Program-made: the position numbers and the translations under genes
The notes under the pieces: generated by a model
Seen by the model: the letters and a program-made list of their open reading frames with translations, nothing else
Told to the model about the DNA's origin: nothing
The model's database searches: none
Shown here: positions 10,349 to 19,350 of the stretch, one piece after another
Layout of the letters: each line of letters starts with the position of its first letter
How positions within the stretch are numbered: the stretch's first letter is position 1
Source: Candidatus Gastranaerophilales bacterium
Lineage (GTDB): Bacteria; Cyanobacteriota; Vampirovibrionia; Gastranaerophilales; Gastranaerophilaceae
DNA length: 64,000 bases
NCBI GenBank assembly: GCA_944322745.1
Contig: CALUPV010000007.1
Location: forward strand, 17,063-81,062
Direction: 5' to 3'

Positions 10349-12082
10349 ATGAACAAGAAATTATTTATATTTATGTTTTTAATACTGGCAAATCCTGTAT
10401 TTGCTGTAGATAATCCTTTTAGAGATGAGGTTATAAATGAACTTCCTCCTGCACTTCCAAGTGTAGAAGCAAGTAATACAAATGATGAAGCTACATTCTC
10501 TCAAAAAATAAAAGGATTCTTTACAAAGAAAAAAGATAGTAATACTGCAAAAGAGATAGCACCGGTAGAACCTGATAAAGCAGCAAAAGCAATTGAAAAA
10601 GAAAAAAATAGGCAAGAAAAAGAAGCTAAGAAAGCTGAAAAGAAAGCTGCAAAGGAAAAAGCTAAAGCGGAAAAAGCTGCTGAGAAAGCTAAAAAAGATG
10701 CTGTAAAAACTTCTGAAAAAACACAAGATGATAAAGTTGAAACTACTCTTGAAAATAAGTCAGAAGATAATAAAACAGAAACTCCAGCGGTAACAAAGTC
10801 TGAAGAGAAAACTACTTTGACAAATACAGCTTATGAAGGAAGTATTCAAACTACAAGAATTATGGAAGTTGATGAGTGTGTTAAAATCGCATTGGAAAAA
10901 CATCCGTTAATCCATGTGGCAATGAGTAATACTGATATATATAAAAGCAGAATTGCTCAAGCTTGGGCTAATTATTTTCCTACTTTTTCAGCAGGAATAA
11001 GTTATTCAAGAAACGATATGCAAGTTGCAAACTTTGCTTTTCCTACTCAAAAGTACGATATGTTTTATGTTCCGTCAGTATCAGGTAACTTGCTTTTATT
11101 TGACTTTGGTAAAACAAAAGCTCAAGCTGATTTAGCTAAAAATACTTATGAATCTGCTAAATTTGAACTTCAAAACAGTATAAATACTGTAATTTATAAT
11201 GTGAAACAGGCATATTATAATTTGCTTTTTGCACAGCAGCAAGTAAAAGTATACGAAGATACCGTTAAGGATTTTACTCTTCACTTAGAACAAGCAAAGG
11301 CATATTATGATATTGGCTCAAAAGCCAAGATTGATGTTTTAACTGCTGAATATAATTTAGGTAATGCTAAATTAAATTTAATTAAAGCTAAAAATACATT
11401 AAAGATAGCATATGTACAATTAAGTAATGCAATGGGTACTCCTGAAATTTCTGATTATGATGTAATTGATAATCTAAAAGCAAAAACATATGATATAGCA
11501 GTTGAAGAGGCTGTTAATACTGCGTTTGAAACGAGTCCTGAATTACTTGCTTCTAAAAAGAAAGCAGATGCTTCTGAAATTCTTGTAAGATCAACAAAAA
11601 GAGCATTCACTCCAAATATTCAAGGTTTTGCTTCATATTCAAGAGGTGGTAAAAGAATTGATACTGACTATGGTTACCAGTTTGGAGCAGAGTTAAGCTA
11701 TAATACCGTAAACTTAATGCTGTTGAAGAAACAAGTTGATGAAGCTAAAGCTACATATAAAAAAGATTTGGCTGATTATGAAAATACTAAACAAACCGTT
11801 TATTTCAATGTTAAAGAAGCTTATATAACTCTAACAAACGCACAAGAAAGTATTACTGTTGCTAAATTATCAATGGATCAAGCAAAAGAACAGTATGATC
11901 AAGCATCAGGGAGATATAAAGTCGGTTTAGGTGATGCTATAGAACTAAAAGATGCAGAGACAACATATAGAAATTCTCAGCTGGAATATTACAGTACATT
12001 GTTAAATTATCATGTATCAGCAGCTAACTTAGAAAAACTTATGGGGTCACCACTTCAGTCATCGGATGTTGATTTATTATAG
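10349..12082 (+). CDS. TolC-family outer membrane efflux protein with Lys/Ala/Glu-rich N-terminal linker
   Basis: Outer-membrane channel of the RND system, 577 residues from the ATG at 10349. The signal peptide is KKLFIFMFLILANPVFA with cleavage after AVFA-like residues. A GTG nine bases upstream (10340) is an alternative start, but the ATG begins directly at the signal peptide. Residues about 50-165 are a low-complexity, highly charged Lys/Glu/Ala stretch not usual in TolC. The OEP domain begins near ECVKIALEKHPLI and carries the two repeats of paired helices (for example VKQAYYNLLFAQQQ and VKEAYITLTNAQES). It is followed by an intrinsic terminator, so it ends the operon. Confidence 0.92.
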   Translation: MNKKLFIFMFLILANPVFAVDNPFRDEVINELPPALPSVEASNTNDEATFSQKIKGFFTKKKDSNTAKEIAPVEPDKAAKAIEKEKNRQEKEAKKAEKKAAKEKAKAEKAAEKAKKDAVKTSEKTQDDKVETTLENKSEDNKTETPAVTKSEEKTTLTNTAYEGSIQTTRIMEVDECVKIALEKHPLIHVAMSNTDIYKSRIAQAWANYFPTFSAGISYSRNDMQVANFAFPTQKYDMFYVPSVSGNLLLFDFGKTKAQADLAKNTYESAKFELQNSINTVIYNVKQAYYNLLFAQQQVKVYEDTVKDFTLHLEQAKAYYDIGSKAKIDVLTAEYNLGNAKLNLIKAKNTLKIAYVQLSNAMGTPEISDYDVIDNLKAKTYDIAVEEAVNTAFETSPELLASKKKADASEILVRSTKRAFTPNIQGFASYSRGGKRIDTDYGYQFGAELSYNTVNLMLLKKQVDEAKATYKKDLADYENTKQTVYFNVKEAYITLTNAQESITVAKLSMDQAKEQYDQASGRYKVGLGDAIELKDAETTYRNSQLEYYSTLLNYHVSAANLEKLMGSPLQSSDVDLL

Positions 12083-12104
12083 TAAATGTTTTATTTATAC
12101 AGAA

Positions 12105-12134
12105 GGAGCAGAAAATAAAAATCTGCTCCTTTTT
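12105..12134 (+). terminator. Intrinsic terminator of the efflux operon
   Basis: GGAGCAGA and TCTGCTCC form a perfect 8-bp stem with a 9-base A-rich loop, followed by five T. It lies 23 bases after the tolC-like stop. Confidence 0.9.
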
Positions 12135-12202
12135 ATATTGATGTTATTTGATTGTTTGTACTTTAATCCTTATTAACTATGGAATAAAACTGAAAACAGT
12201 TA

Positions 12203-12208
12203 TATAAT
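12203..12208 (+). promoter_or_regulatory. -10 box directly before the histidine kinase start
   Basis: A perfect TATAAT ends six bases before the ATG at 12215, which would give a leaderless transcript. No Shine-Dalgarno sequence is present. A convincing -35 box is not seen. Confidence 0.4.
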
Positions 12209-12214
12209 ATAGCC

Positions 12215-12970
12215 ATGGTAAATGTAAAAGAAGACAGTAATAATACCTTAGAGCAAGCTCATTTGGATTTCATTTCAACCGTGAGTCATGAATTAAGAAC
12301 TCCTTTAACAAGTATAAGGGGCTTTGCTGATACTCTTTTAACTTCTTATGACAGGCTTACACCTGAACAAAGAGAAAAATTCTTACATATTATAAAAGAT
12401 CAATCAAATCGTTTAATAAGTTTGGTTGAAAATCTTTTAACAGTATCTAAAATGCAGTCTGATAAAGAATTGATGATATATAAAACAGTTGATGTGACTC
12501 CTTTTATTGATGCTGCAGTTCAGATGATTAAAAGTCAGTACAAAACTCATAAATATATCTGTAATTTTGATAAGGATATTCCCAAAATATTAATAGATAC
12601 AGATAAATTTCAACAAATAATGCTTAATTTAATTGATAATGCTTCTAAGTATTCTAATGAAGGTTCAACTGTTCAGGTAAATGTTGTTCCCGATTATCAA
12701 AATAATTCTCTGATAATATCGGTAAAAGATGAAGGTATTGGTATAAGTAAAGAAGATATAAATAAAATTTTTAATAAATTTTCAAGAGTGGATTCACCTC
12801 TAACAAGAAAAATCCAAGGTAACGGTTTGGGGTTGTATATTACAAAAACCTTAGTTGAAAAAATGAATGGAAAAATTTCGGTCGAGAGTTCTTCCTCTGG
12901 TAGTGAATTTAAAATAGAGTTCCCTTTTGCTTCACCAGATGATAATGCAAAAAAGAAAATAAAAGAGTAA
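12215..12970 (+). CDS. Soluble sensor histidine kinase (HisKA-HATPase, no sensor domain)
   Basis: A 251-residue kinase reduced to the transmitter core. The H-box STVSHELRTPLTSIRGFA has the phospho-acceptor His25. The HATPase domain shows the N-box (MLNLIDNASKYSNEG near 148), G1 (DEGIGIS near 178) and G2 (GNGLGLYI near 206). There is no transmembrane helix, PAS, GAF or HAMP segment in front, so the input must come through a partner protein. It probably acts with the REC-containing protein that starts four bases after its stop. It resembles the PhoR/WalK-type catalytic core. Confidence 0.9.
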   Translation: MVNVKEDSNNTLEQAHLDFISTVSHELRTPLTSIRGFADTLLTSYDRLTPEQREKFLHIIKDQSNRLISLVENLLTVSKMQSDKELMIYKTVDVTPFIDAAVQMIKSQYKTHKYICNFDKDIPKILIDTDKFQQIMLNLIDNASKYSNEGSTVQVNVVPDYQNNSLIISVKDEGIGISKEDINKIFNKFSRVDSPLTRKIQGNGLGLYITKTLVEKMNGKISVESSSSGSEFKIEFPFASPDDNAKKKIKE

Positions 12971-12974
12971 TTTT

Positions 12975-14288
12975 ATGCTTGTTAAAGTTGTTTTAATTAT
13001 TGATAAAAGAAAAGAACAATCAATAAAATATAAAAAAATTCTTGAAAGTATAGGAATTTCTGTTCTTGTAGCTTCAGATTTTGCTCAATCACTTAATCTT
13101 ATGAATATGTATGAGCCTGATTTGATTGTTATTTCTGATAGTTTGACTTTTGATATAAAAAAAGCAATAGAACAAATAAGGGTTCTAACATATAATACAC
13201 GTCCTGCAATTATTGCTCTTTCAAAGTCTAATCATATTCAAGATAAAATAGATATCTTAGATTCAGGTGCGGATGATTTTCTTAGTGAACCTATAAATAA
13301 TGAGGAATTTCAAGCCAGAATAACTGCTCATATAAGAAGAAATTTTGAAGGATATTTCTCCGAAAAAACAATGCTTTTGAACTCAAAAGCTTCTTATAAA
13401 ATGATGAAGCGTACTATCAATAATGATTCTGATTGGGCAATTATGCTAATAGATATTGATAATCTTGAATTTTATAAAGAATTATATGGTGAACTTGCAA
13501 CGGATAAATTGCTTCAAACATATTCTGCAATTATAAAATCGGCAATAGATTCAAATGATTATTTAGGGCAGCTTTCTGATGAAGACTTTGTTGTTATTAC
13601 AAATAATGAAAAAGCTGAGAAGATTGCAAATTATCTTGTATATGCTTTTGATACGGTAGTTTCAAAATTTTATTCTGAAACGGATGCAAAGCGTGGTTTT
13701 ATGTTTATGCATGGTGATGATGAAGCTGAAGATAAAGTAAAGTTAGTTACTACAAGTATTGGTATAATTTCAAATAAATACAAAAAATATAATGATTTAA
13801 AACAAGTTATAAGTTCATTGATATCTACACATAAACTTGCAAAATATAAAACAGAATCAGCTTATGTAATGGAACGACCAAAAATAAGTGCTGATAATGC
13901 TGTTGAAGAAAAAGAACCGAATAATAATATTCTAATAGCAGAGCCTGATGAAGCTTTATCAATATTACTTGAAGCAACAGCAAGACTGCAAGGGTATAAT
14001 GTAAAGGTAGTAAATGAGTTTGAAGAAATCTTTTCGATAATAGAAGATTATAATCCTGCGGTAATAATTTTAGATGCAGGAAGTTCGGAAACATTAAAAG
14101 GGCTTGAAATTTGCAGAAAATTGAAATTTGAAATGCAAAATCTAAAATCAAATATTATATTTACAACAACCATACATGATAAAGAGTTAGTTTTAAATGC
14201 AGGGGCAGATTTATATTTGCCCAAACCCTATGAACTATCTGTAATGTTTGGCTGGATAAAAAAATTTAACGAAAATTATAACGGTTAA
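12975..14288 (+). CDS. Response regulator with REC, degenerate GGDEF-like and second REC domain
   Basis: A 437-residue protein of three domains. REC1 spans about residues 3-125 with candidate phospho-acceptor Asp55 in LIVISDSLTFD. A GGDEF-fold domain spans about 150-295: the start is recognisable as AIMLIDIDNLEFYKELYG, but the signature loop reads GQLSDEDFVVI instead of RxGGDEF. REC2 spans about 313-437 with an Asp near 366 in VIILDAGSS and a conserved Lys in LPKPYE. Loss of the two glycines makes diguanylate cyclase activity unlikely; it may bind GTP or c-di-GMP, or act as a scaffold. It is four bases downstream of the kinase gene, so they probably form a two-component pair. No DNA-binding domain is present. 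Confidence 0.78.
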   Translation: MLVKVVLIIDKRKEQSIKYKKILESIGISVLVASDFAQSLNLMNMYEPDLIVISDSLTFDIKKAIEQIRVLTYNTRPAIIALSKSNHIQDKIDILDSGADDFLSEPINNEEFQARITAHIRRNFEGYFSEKTMLLNSKASYKMMKRTINNDSDWAIMLIDIDNLEFYKELYGELATDKLLQTYSAIIKSAIDSNDYLGQLSDEDFVVITNNEKAEKIANYLVYAFDTVVSKFYSETDAKRGFMFMHGDDEAEDKVKLVTTSIGIISNKYKKYNDLKQVISSLISTHKLAKYKTESAYVMERPKISADNAVEEKEPNNNILIAEPDEALSILLEATARLQGYNVKVVNEFEEIFSIIEDYNPAVIILDAGSSETLKGLEICRKLKFEMQNLKSNIIFTTTIHDKELVLNAGADLYLPKPYELSVMFGWIKKFNENYNG

Positions 14289-14298
14289 GGAGATAGTA

Positions 14299-15768
14299 AT
14301 GAAAGTTAAAATTGAAAAAAAATCTATATTAGATATAGATGCAGATGTAATTGTTGTTAATCTTTTTGAAGGTGTTAAACATCCGGGTGGTGTAACAGGC
14401 ATTGTTGATAAAGCCTTCAATAATGTAATTTCTGATTATGTAATAAAAAAGGAAAAGTTTGAAGGTAAATATGGAGAAATCTATAAATTACCGTTAATAG
14501 GTGAAGATAAAAAGATATTTGTAGTAGGACTCGGCAAGCAAGCTGATTTTTCATATTCTAAAATAAGAAATTTGACTGCTAAAGTTGTAAGAACTTGCGG
14601 TTCAAATATAAAAAAAGTTGTATCTATACTTCATGGTGCCGGAGTTGCAGGATTATGTCCTCAGCTTTGTGCTCAAATGATAGCAGAAGGTGCAATATCA
14701 GGAACTTATAGTTTTGATAAATATAAAAATCAAAAGAAAGAAAATAATATAAGTGATTTTATAATTGCAGAAATAGATGATGAGAAATATAAAAAAGCAA
14801 AAAAAGGTATAGAAGAAGGTTTAATTGTTGCACAGTCTGTAAATATGGCAAGAGATTTAATTAATGAATCCTCTCAGTATTTATACCCTGAAACATTAGC
14901 TCAATTTGCGCTAGAAAATTCAAATGTAAAAACAACTGTTTATAATAAGGAACAAATAAAAGAAATGGGTATGAATGCGTTTCTTGCAGTAGGACAAGGA
15001 AGTATTCATGAACCCAAATTTATACATATGGAATATAAACCTCAGAATCCGAAAAAGAAAATAGCTATTGTAGGAAAGGGTATTACTTTTGATGCAGGCG
15101 GTTTGGATTTAAAGCCACCAGCATCAATGTTGACAATGAGAGATGATATGTCAGGAGCTGCTGCAGTAATTACAACAATGAAAGCGATATCAGAATTAAA
15201 GCCGGATGTTGAAGTCCATGCAATAGTTGCAGCTTGTGAAAATATGCCATCAGGCAGCAGTTATAAACCGGGTGATGTCATTATTGCAAAAACAGGCAGA
15301 AGTATAGAAATAGATAATACTGATGCTGAAGGCCGAGTTACTCTTGCTGACGCTTTAGCATACGCTGAAGAACTTGGTGTTGATGAAATTATTGATATTG
15401 CAACACTAACCGGAGCTTGTATGGTTGCATTAGGTACTGTTGCAAGCGGAATTATGGGCAACAATGATAAAAAGATAAAAGAGTTTATTGATGTTGCAAA
15501 GAAAACCGGAGAAAAATTCTGGCAACTACCTATGGATGAGGAATATGGTGATACACTAAAAAGTGATATTGCTGATACTAAAAATACAGGTGGCAGAATG
15601 GGTGGTGCATCTGCTGCAGGTATATTTTTATCTAAATTTATTAAAAATACACCTTGGATTCATATTGATATTGCAGGTACTGCTTTTATTGATAAAGCAA
15701 ATGATGAAGGAATTAAAAATGCTACAGGTATTGGCGTAAGAAGTTTGATTAAATATATTGCAGGTTAA
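14299..15768 (+). CDS. pepA: Leucyl aminopeptidase (M17, cytosol aminopeptidase)
   Basis: Two-metal aminopeptidase removing N-terminal residues from peptides in the cytoplasm, normally a hexamer. At 489 residues it has the standard length. The M17 signature NTDAEGRV lies at about 339-346; the metal/active-site block [15 protein letters not shown] is near 258, and MSGAAAV follows. The N-terminal non-catalytic domain holds the KVSI-type segment and a macro-like fold. The ATG at 14299 has AAGGAGAT 5 bases upstream. A strong terminator starts 16 bases after the stop. Confidence 0.95.
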   Translation: MKVKIEKKSILDIDADVIVVNLFEGVKHPGGVTGIVDKAFNNVISDYVIKKEKFEGKYGEIYKLPLIGEDKKIFVVGLGKQADFSYSKIRNLTAKVVRTCGSNIKKVVSILHGAGVAGLCPQLCAQMIAEGAISGTYSFDKYKNQKKENNISDFIIAEIDDEKYKKAKKGIEEGLIVAQSVNMARDLINESSQYLYPETLAQFALENSNVKTTVYNKEQIKEMGMNAFLAVGQGSIHEPKFIHMEYKPQNPKKKIAIVGKGITFDAGGLDLKPPASMLTMRDDMSGAAAVITTMKAISELKPDVEVHAIVAACENMPSGSSYKPGDVIIAKTGRSIEIDNTDAEGRVTLADALAYAEELGVDEIIDIATLTGACMVALGTVASGIMGNNDKKIKEFIDVAKKTGEKFWQLPMDEEYGDTLKSDIADTKNTGGRMGGASAAGIFLSKFIKNTPWIHIDIAGTAFIDKANDEGIKNATGIGVRSLIKYIAG

Positions 15769-15784
15769 GATTTTAATAGAAATA

Positions 15785-15819
15785 AAAAAGGGAAATGTTT
15801 TTACAATATTTCCCTTTTT
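15785..15819 (+). terminator. Intrinsic terminator after pepA
   Basis: AAAAAGGGAAAT pairs with ATTTCCCTTTTT in a 12-bp stem around an 11-base loop; the 3' arm supplies the T-run. It falls inside a long open frame upstream of the next gene, which supports starting that gene at 15860. Confidence 0.8.
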
Positions 15820-15859
15820 GCTATCAAATGTTTATAATAAAACGAAAAGGGGATATTCT

Positions 15860-16273
15860 ATGAAATTTCATACAAAATATTTATGGTTTAATACAACCAA
15901 GCATAGAGAGTATATAAATATAACAAGAGATGTAGAACAAGCACTTGAAGAAAGCGGAATTAAAGAAGGGATGATTTTGGTAAGTGCTATGCATATTACC
16001 GCTGGTGTATATGTTAATGATGCAGAATCGGGTTTAATTTCTGATATTGATAAATGGCTTGAGGAATTGGCTCCTTTTAATATTGATTATCATCATCATA
16101 ATACAGGTGAAACTAATGGCGACAGTCATTTGAAAAGTTTATTAATCGGGCATGAGGTTATAATTCCTGTTACAAATTCAAGGCTGGATTTTGGTCCTTG
16201 GCAGCAAGTATATTATGCAGAATTTGACGGTCAACGTCGAAAGAGAGTTCTTATAAAAGTAATGGGTGAGTAA
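15860..16273 (+). CDS. yjbQ: YjbQ family (UPF0047) protein
   Basis: A 137-residue YjbQ/UPF0047 protein; members of this family have been reported to have weak thiamine-phosphate synthase activity, and their true role is unsettled. Family signatures are visible: [20 protein letters not shown] in the first half, [17 protein letters not shown] with the conserved His cluster, and [18 protein letters not shown] at the end. The open frame extends upstream to 15758, but that part contains the pepA terminator. The ATG at 15860 has AAAAGGGGA eight bases before it and begins at the family's usual N-terminus. It is coupled to the next gene (stop and start share one base). Confidence 0.9.
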   Translation: MKFHTKYLWFNTTKHREYINITRDVEQALEESGIKEGMILVSAMHITAGVYVNDAESGLISDIDKWLEELAPFNIDYHHHNTGETNGDSHLKSLLIGHEVIIPVTNSRLDFGPWQQVYYAEFDGQRRKRVLIKVMGE

Positions 16274-16917
16274 TGTTTAAAATTGTCAGAGAAATAAAGT
16301 CAAAGGAAAATAATTCTATTGTTCTTTTGGAGTCACAAAGCGAGAACTATGATAAAACAATATTGATTATTGGTGTTTTTCATGGGGAAGAACCGCAGGG
16401 AGAATATTTAATAAATAAGTTTTTAGAAATGGATTTATCTGACATGAAAAATAAGTTATTGATTATTCCATGTTTAAATCCTGACGGAAAGAAGAAAAAT
16501 CAAAGACAAAATTCAAACGGAGTTGATTTAAACAGAAACTTTCCTACAAAAAACTGGTGTAAGTCAGATAAAAAAGAATATTTTGGCGGAGATGAGCCTG
16601 CAAGCGAGATAGAAACAAAATTTATGATGGAAATTCTTTCCTGTTATAAAATTGATGCAATATTATCTATCCATGCACCATTTGAGATAGTTAATTATGA
16701 TGGTCCGGCTAAAAATTTAGCAGAAAAAATATCACAATTAACAGGTTATAAAGTTCAGGCTGATATCGGTTATCCGACTCCGGGAAGTTTTGGAAATTAT
16801 GCAGGGGTTGAAAGAAATATACCAACAATTACTTTAGAATTACCTGAAAATCAAGATAATGATACTTTATGGCATGTTAATAAACCTGTTTTTGAGTATC
16901 TTTCAAAACAATTTTAG
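16273..16917 (+). CDS. M14-family zinc carboxypeptidase, MpaA-like
   Basis: A 214-residue cytoplasmic peptidase of the M14 fold. Zinc ligands are His37 and Glu40 in VFHGEEPQG and a His near 134 in LSIHAPFE; the catalytic Glu is near 189 in TLELPEN. The substrate-carboxylate motif GVDLNRNFP is present. Small single-domain M14 enzymes with HGxE include MpaA, which cleaves the gamma-D-Glu-diaminopimelate bond of murein tripeptide during cell-wall recycling. That role would fit the murQ gene about 4 kb away, but it is an inference. It starts inside the stop of yjbQ, so translation is coupled. Confidence 0.78.
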   Translation: MFKIVREIKSKENNSIVLLESQSENYDKTILIIGVFHGEEPQGEYLINKFLEMDLSDMKNKLLIIPCLNPDGKKKNQRQNSNGVDLNRNFPTKNWCKSDKKEYFGGDEPASEIETKFMMEILSCYKIDAILSIHAPFEIVNYDGPAKNLAEKISQLTGYKVQADIGYPTPGSFGNYAGVERNIPTITLELPENQDNDTLWHVNKPVFEYLSKQF

Positions 16918-16934
16918 AAGAAAGGTTTTTAGAA

Positions 16935-17678
16935 ATGAAAAAGATAAAAATTATCATTTTTATTTGTTTAATTATTGTTGGGCTTAATTATTGCAAAGGA
17001 AAAATAATAACAACTCATAGTAATCAGGTTGCTGTTGTCAGTATAGGTCCGGATAGAACTATGAATAGCTATGCTAATTCTTTGCAACTGGATAATAAAG
17101 ATGCCATTCTTTTAGGTGGTTATACATATATAGATGGGAGTGTTGACGGCTCAAATAAAGCTGAATTATATAGTATTACTGAAAAGAAATTTATTAAGTT
17201 ACAAGATATAAAGAAAGATGATACTCTAGATTTATTTCAAGTCGATGATAAAGTTTTTATTGTAGATAGTTTTGGTAAAAAAAATGTTGAGGTTTATGAT
17301 ATAAATACGAGAAAGTTTATTGAAATAAATTCAATTTCTCTTGATACAAAGAATCTGAATGTTAAAAAGTATAAAAAAGGTTGGGATATAGTTAACAAGA
17401 AAAGAAATATTTATGTTCCTGAAAATTTTGAAGAAATTAATCTTAATAACAAATGGTCATTGTTATATGAGAAAGATAAAATATATGATTGCTCTTTAAA
17501 AGCTAAGTTATATGATAAAGAGAATCATAAACTATTAGATTCCCCTAATTTGTTCTATTGTCCAAATTATAATGCACCAATAATAGAATTAGATAATAAT
17601 AAGTTTCTAATTGCCGGAAATAATGATGGATTTTCCTGTTCTCCTATTGTAAATACACAAATTATTGAGATAAAATAA
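16935..17678 (+). CDS. Secreted kelch-like beta-propeller protein (hypothetical)
   Basis: A 247-residue protein with a hydrophobic N-terminal export signal (residues about 4-19) ending near YCKG; the Cys could be lipidated, but the lipobox is imperfect. The body holds kelch-like blades: DAILLGGYTYIDGS followed by KAELYSITEKKF, VFIVDSF followed by VEVYDINTRKF, and KFLIAGNNDGF near the C-terminus. Five or fewer blades fit in this length, fewer than most propellers. It lies 17 bases after the M14 gene on the same strand. Function unknown; binding of an envelope ligand is a plain guess. Confidence 0.55.
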   Translation: MKKIKIIIFICLIIVGLNYCKGKIITTHSNQVAVVSIGPDRTMNSYANSLQLDNKDAILLGGYTYIDGSVDGSNKAELYSITEKKFIKLQDIKKDDTLDLFQVDDKVFIVDSFGKKNVEVYDINTRKFIEINSISLDTKNLNVKKYKKGWDIVNKKRNIYVPENFEEINLNNKWSLLYEKDKIYDCSLKAKLYDKENHKLLDSPNLFYCPNYNAPIIELDNNKFLIAGNNDGFSCSPIVNTQIIEIK

Positions 17679-17728
17679 CTATTTATTAACAAAAGTTTAG
17701 TTACAATTTATGAAAACTAAGACTTTTA

Positions 17729-17737
17729 TGGTATATT
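17729..17737 (+). promoter_or_regulatory. Extended -10 promoter candidate for efp-accB
   Basis: TGGTATATT at 17729-17737 matches TGnTATAAT in all but one base. It lies 36 bases before the efp ATG, and AAAAGGAAAA lies between as a ribosome-binding site. Confidence 0.4.
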
Positions 17738-17773
17738 TTAAAATGAGAATGCATCTTAGAAAAGGAAAAATAA

Positions 17774-18331
17774 ATGATATCAGTAAATGATTTAAAAACA
17801 GGCTTAACACTTGAAATTGACGGCGGACTATGGAATGTTGTTGAATTCATGCACGTAAAACCGGGTAAAGGTGCTGCATTTGTTAGAACAAAATTAAAAA
17901 ATGCAGAAACAGGTAACGTTGTTGAAAAAACATTTAGAGCCGGCGAAAAAGTTGCAAAAGCTACTTTGGATAAAAGAGATATGCAATACCTTTATAAAGA
18001 AGGTAATGACTATGTTATGATGGACTTGGAATCATATGAACAAATCTCTGTAGCTGCTGACAAAATTGGTGATGGTGTTAAATATTTAAAAGAAAATATG
18101 AATGTAGCTATTTTACTTCATGGTAATAACATTATCGGTATTGATATACCAAACTTTGTTGAACTTGAGGTAGTTGATACACCTCCTGCTGAAAAGGGAA
18201 ATACAGCTCAAGGCGGTACTAAACCTGCTACTTTGGAGACAGGTGCTGTTGTTAACGTTCCATTCTTTGTAACAAACGGAACTATAATAAGAGTTGATAC
18301 CAGAACTAATGAATATTTAGACAGAGTCTAA
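17774..18331 (+). CDS. efp: Elongation factor P
   Basis: Relieves ribosome stalling at polyproline stretches. At 185 residues it has the usual length. The KOW-like domain I has the tip loop [12 protein letters not shown] with Lys32, the position that is modified in some bacteria and left bare in others. The domain II/III signature is present as [24 protein letters not shown] at the C-terminus (seen in pieces). No epmA/epmB gene is visible here. It is directly followed by accB after 11 bases, the arrangement seen in many cyanobacteria. Confidence 0.97.
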   Translation: MISVNDLKTGLTLEIDGGLWNVVEFMHVKPGKGAAFVRTKLKNAETGNVVEKTFRAGEKVAKATLDKRDMQYLYKEGNDYVMMDLESYEQISVAADKIGDGVKYLKENMNVAILLHGNNIIGIDIPNFVELEVVDTPPAEKGNTAQGGTKPATLETGAVVNVPFFVTNGTIIRVDTRTNEYLDRV

Positions 18332-18342
18332 GGATAGATAAA

Positions 18343-18804
18343 ATGAAATTTGATTTAGAATATTTAGAAAAATTAGCTAATATAGTATATGAAAATGATC
18401 TTTCTGAAATAACATTGGAAGATGATGAAAAAGCAGTTTGCTTTAAGAGAGAAAAACAACAAGTTGTTCAAGCATCAGCTCCTGTAGTAATGCCTGCAAC
18501 TGTTACATCTCAGGTTGTTGCTCCAACTCCGAAGCCTGCCAGTGAAGCAAAAACAGAAAGTGCTCATAAGGGAACTCCTATAGTTTCTCCTATGGTTGGT
18601 ACTTTTTATGCTGCTCCATCTCCTGACGATGCACCTTTTGTTAAAGTTGGTGACAATGTTTCTATCGGTCAGGTTGTTTGTATTATTGAAGCTATGAAAT
18701 TAATGAACGAAATTGAAGCTGATGTTTCAGGTAAAATTACTGAAATATGCGTTAAGAACGGCGATTCTATTGAATTTGGTCAAGTTCTTATGTATGTTGA
18801 GTAA
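18343..18804 (+). CDS. accB: Biotin carboxyl carrier protein of acetyl-CoA carboxylase
   Basis: Carries biotin between biotin carboxylase and carboxyltransferase in the first step of fatty acid synthesis. 153 residues: an N-terminal helical segment, a flexible Ala/Pro/Thr-rich linker (about 43-82), and a biotinyl domain with the modification site EAMKLMNE at Lys119. VSPMVGTFY marks the beginning of the biotinyl domain. It forms an operon with efp, 11 bases apart, and ends at a bidirectional terminator. Confidence 0.96.
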   Translation: MKFDLEYLEKLANIVYENDLSEITLEDDEKAVCFKREKQQVVQASAPVVMPATVTSQVVAPTPKPASEAKTESAHKGTPIVSPMVGTFYAAPSPDDAPFVKVGDNVSIGQVVCIIEAMKLMNEIEADVSGKITEICVKNGDSIEFGQVLMYVE

Positions 18805-18823
18805 GTTAAGGATTAATAAATAT

Positions 18824-18856
18824 AAAAGAGGAACATATAAAAGGTTCCTCTTTTTA
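18824..18856. terminator. Bidirectional terminator between accB and ogt
   Basis: AAAAGAGGAAC and GTTCCTCTTTT form a perfect 11-bp stem with a 9-base loop. There are T on the + side and A before the stem, so it can serve both convergent genes; the ogt stop lies at its right edge. Confidence 0.85.
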
Positions 18857-19312
18857 TTTGTTATTTTTTTCCAAGTTTAATAATTTTTCTTTCTTATCCA
18901 AACCGCCTGCATAGCCTGTAAGTTTATTGTTGCTTCCTATAACTCTATGACATGGAATAATTATTGCTATTGGATTTTTATTATTTGCATTACCTACTGC
19001 TCTTGAGGCGTTTGTGTTCCCTATTAGAGTTGCTATATCTTTATAAGTAGCTGTTTTGCCGTAGGGAATATTCATAAGTTGCAGCCAGACTTTTTTCTGA
19101 AATTCTGTTCCCTTTGGATTAAGCGGCAGCTCAAACTTTTTTCTTTTTCCATTAAAGTATTCATTAAGCTGTTTTATTGTTTGTCTTATAATTTTGTTTT
19201 CTTTATTCTCAATGAAATTATGATTTACAAATTTAACCGACAATAAGAAGTTTTCATCGGCACTAATAAATATATCACCAATTATTGAATTATATTTGTA
19301 AATGCAGTGCAT
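18854..19312 (-). CDS. ogt: Methylated-DNA-protein-cysteine methyltransferase
   Basis: Repairs O6-methylguanine by transferring the methyl group to its own cysteine. 152 residues. The active site IIPCHRVIG has Cys121, and TGYAGGLDKKEKLL follows as in the family. The helix-turn-helix part is IPYGKTATYKDIA, with SRAVGNANNKNPI before the active site. The N-terminal ribonuclease-like domain is short. There is no Ada transcription-activator domain. It is transcribed toward accB and shares its terminator. Confidence 0.94.
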   Translation of the reverse strand: MHCIYKYNSIIGDIFISADENFLLSVKFVNHNFIENKENKIIRQTIKQLNEYFNGKRKKFELPLNPKGTEFQKKVWLQLMNIPYGKTATYKDIATLIGNTNASRAVGNANNKNPIAIIIPCHRVIGSNNKLTGYAGGLDKKEKLLNLEKNNK

Positions 19313-19350
19313 ATTTATAAAATAGCATATTTTGTAGTATCATAAAATAT

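Noticed and set aside
10379..10726. Phe/Ser-rich minus-strand ORF opposite the TolC linker
   Set aside because: Complement of the Lys/Glu/Ala stretch; no start site or motif.
15758..15859. Longer YjbQ reading frame from 15758
   Set aside because: It runs through the pepA stop and terminator; the ATG at 15860 has a strong ribosome site and the family N-terminus.
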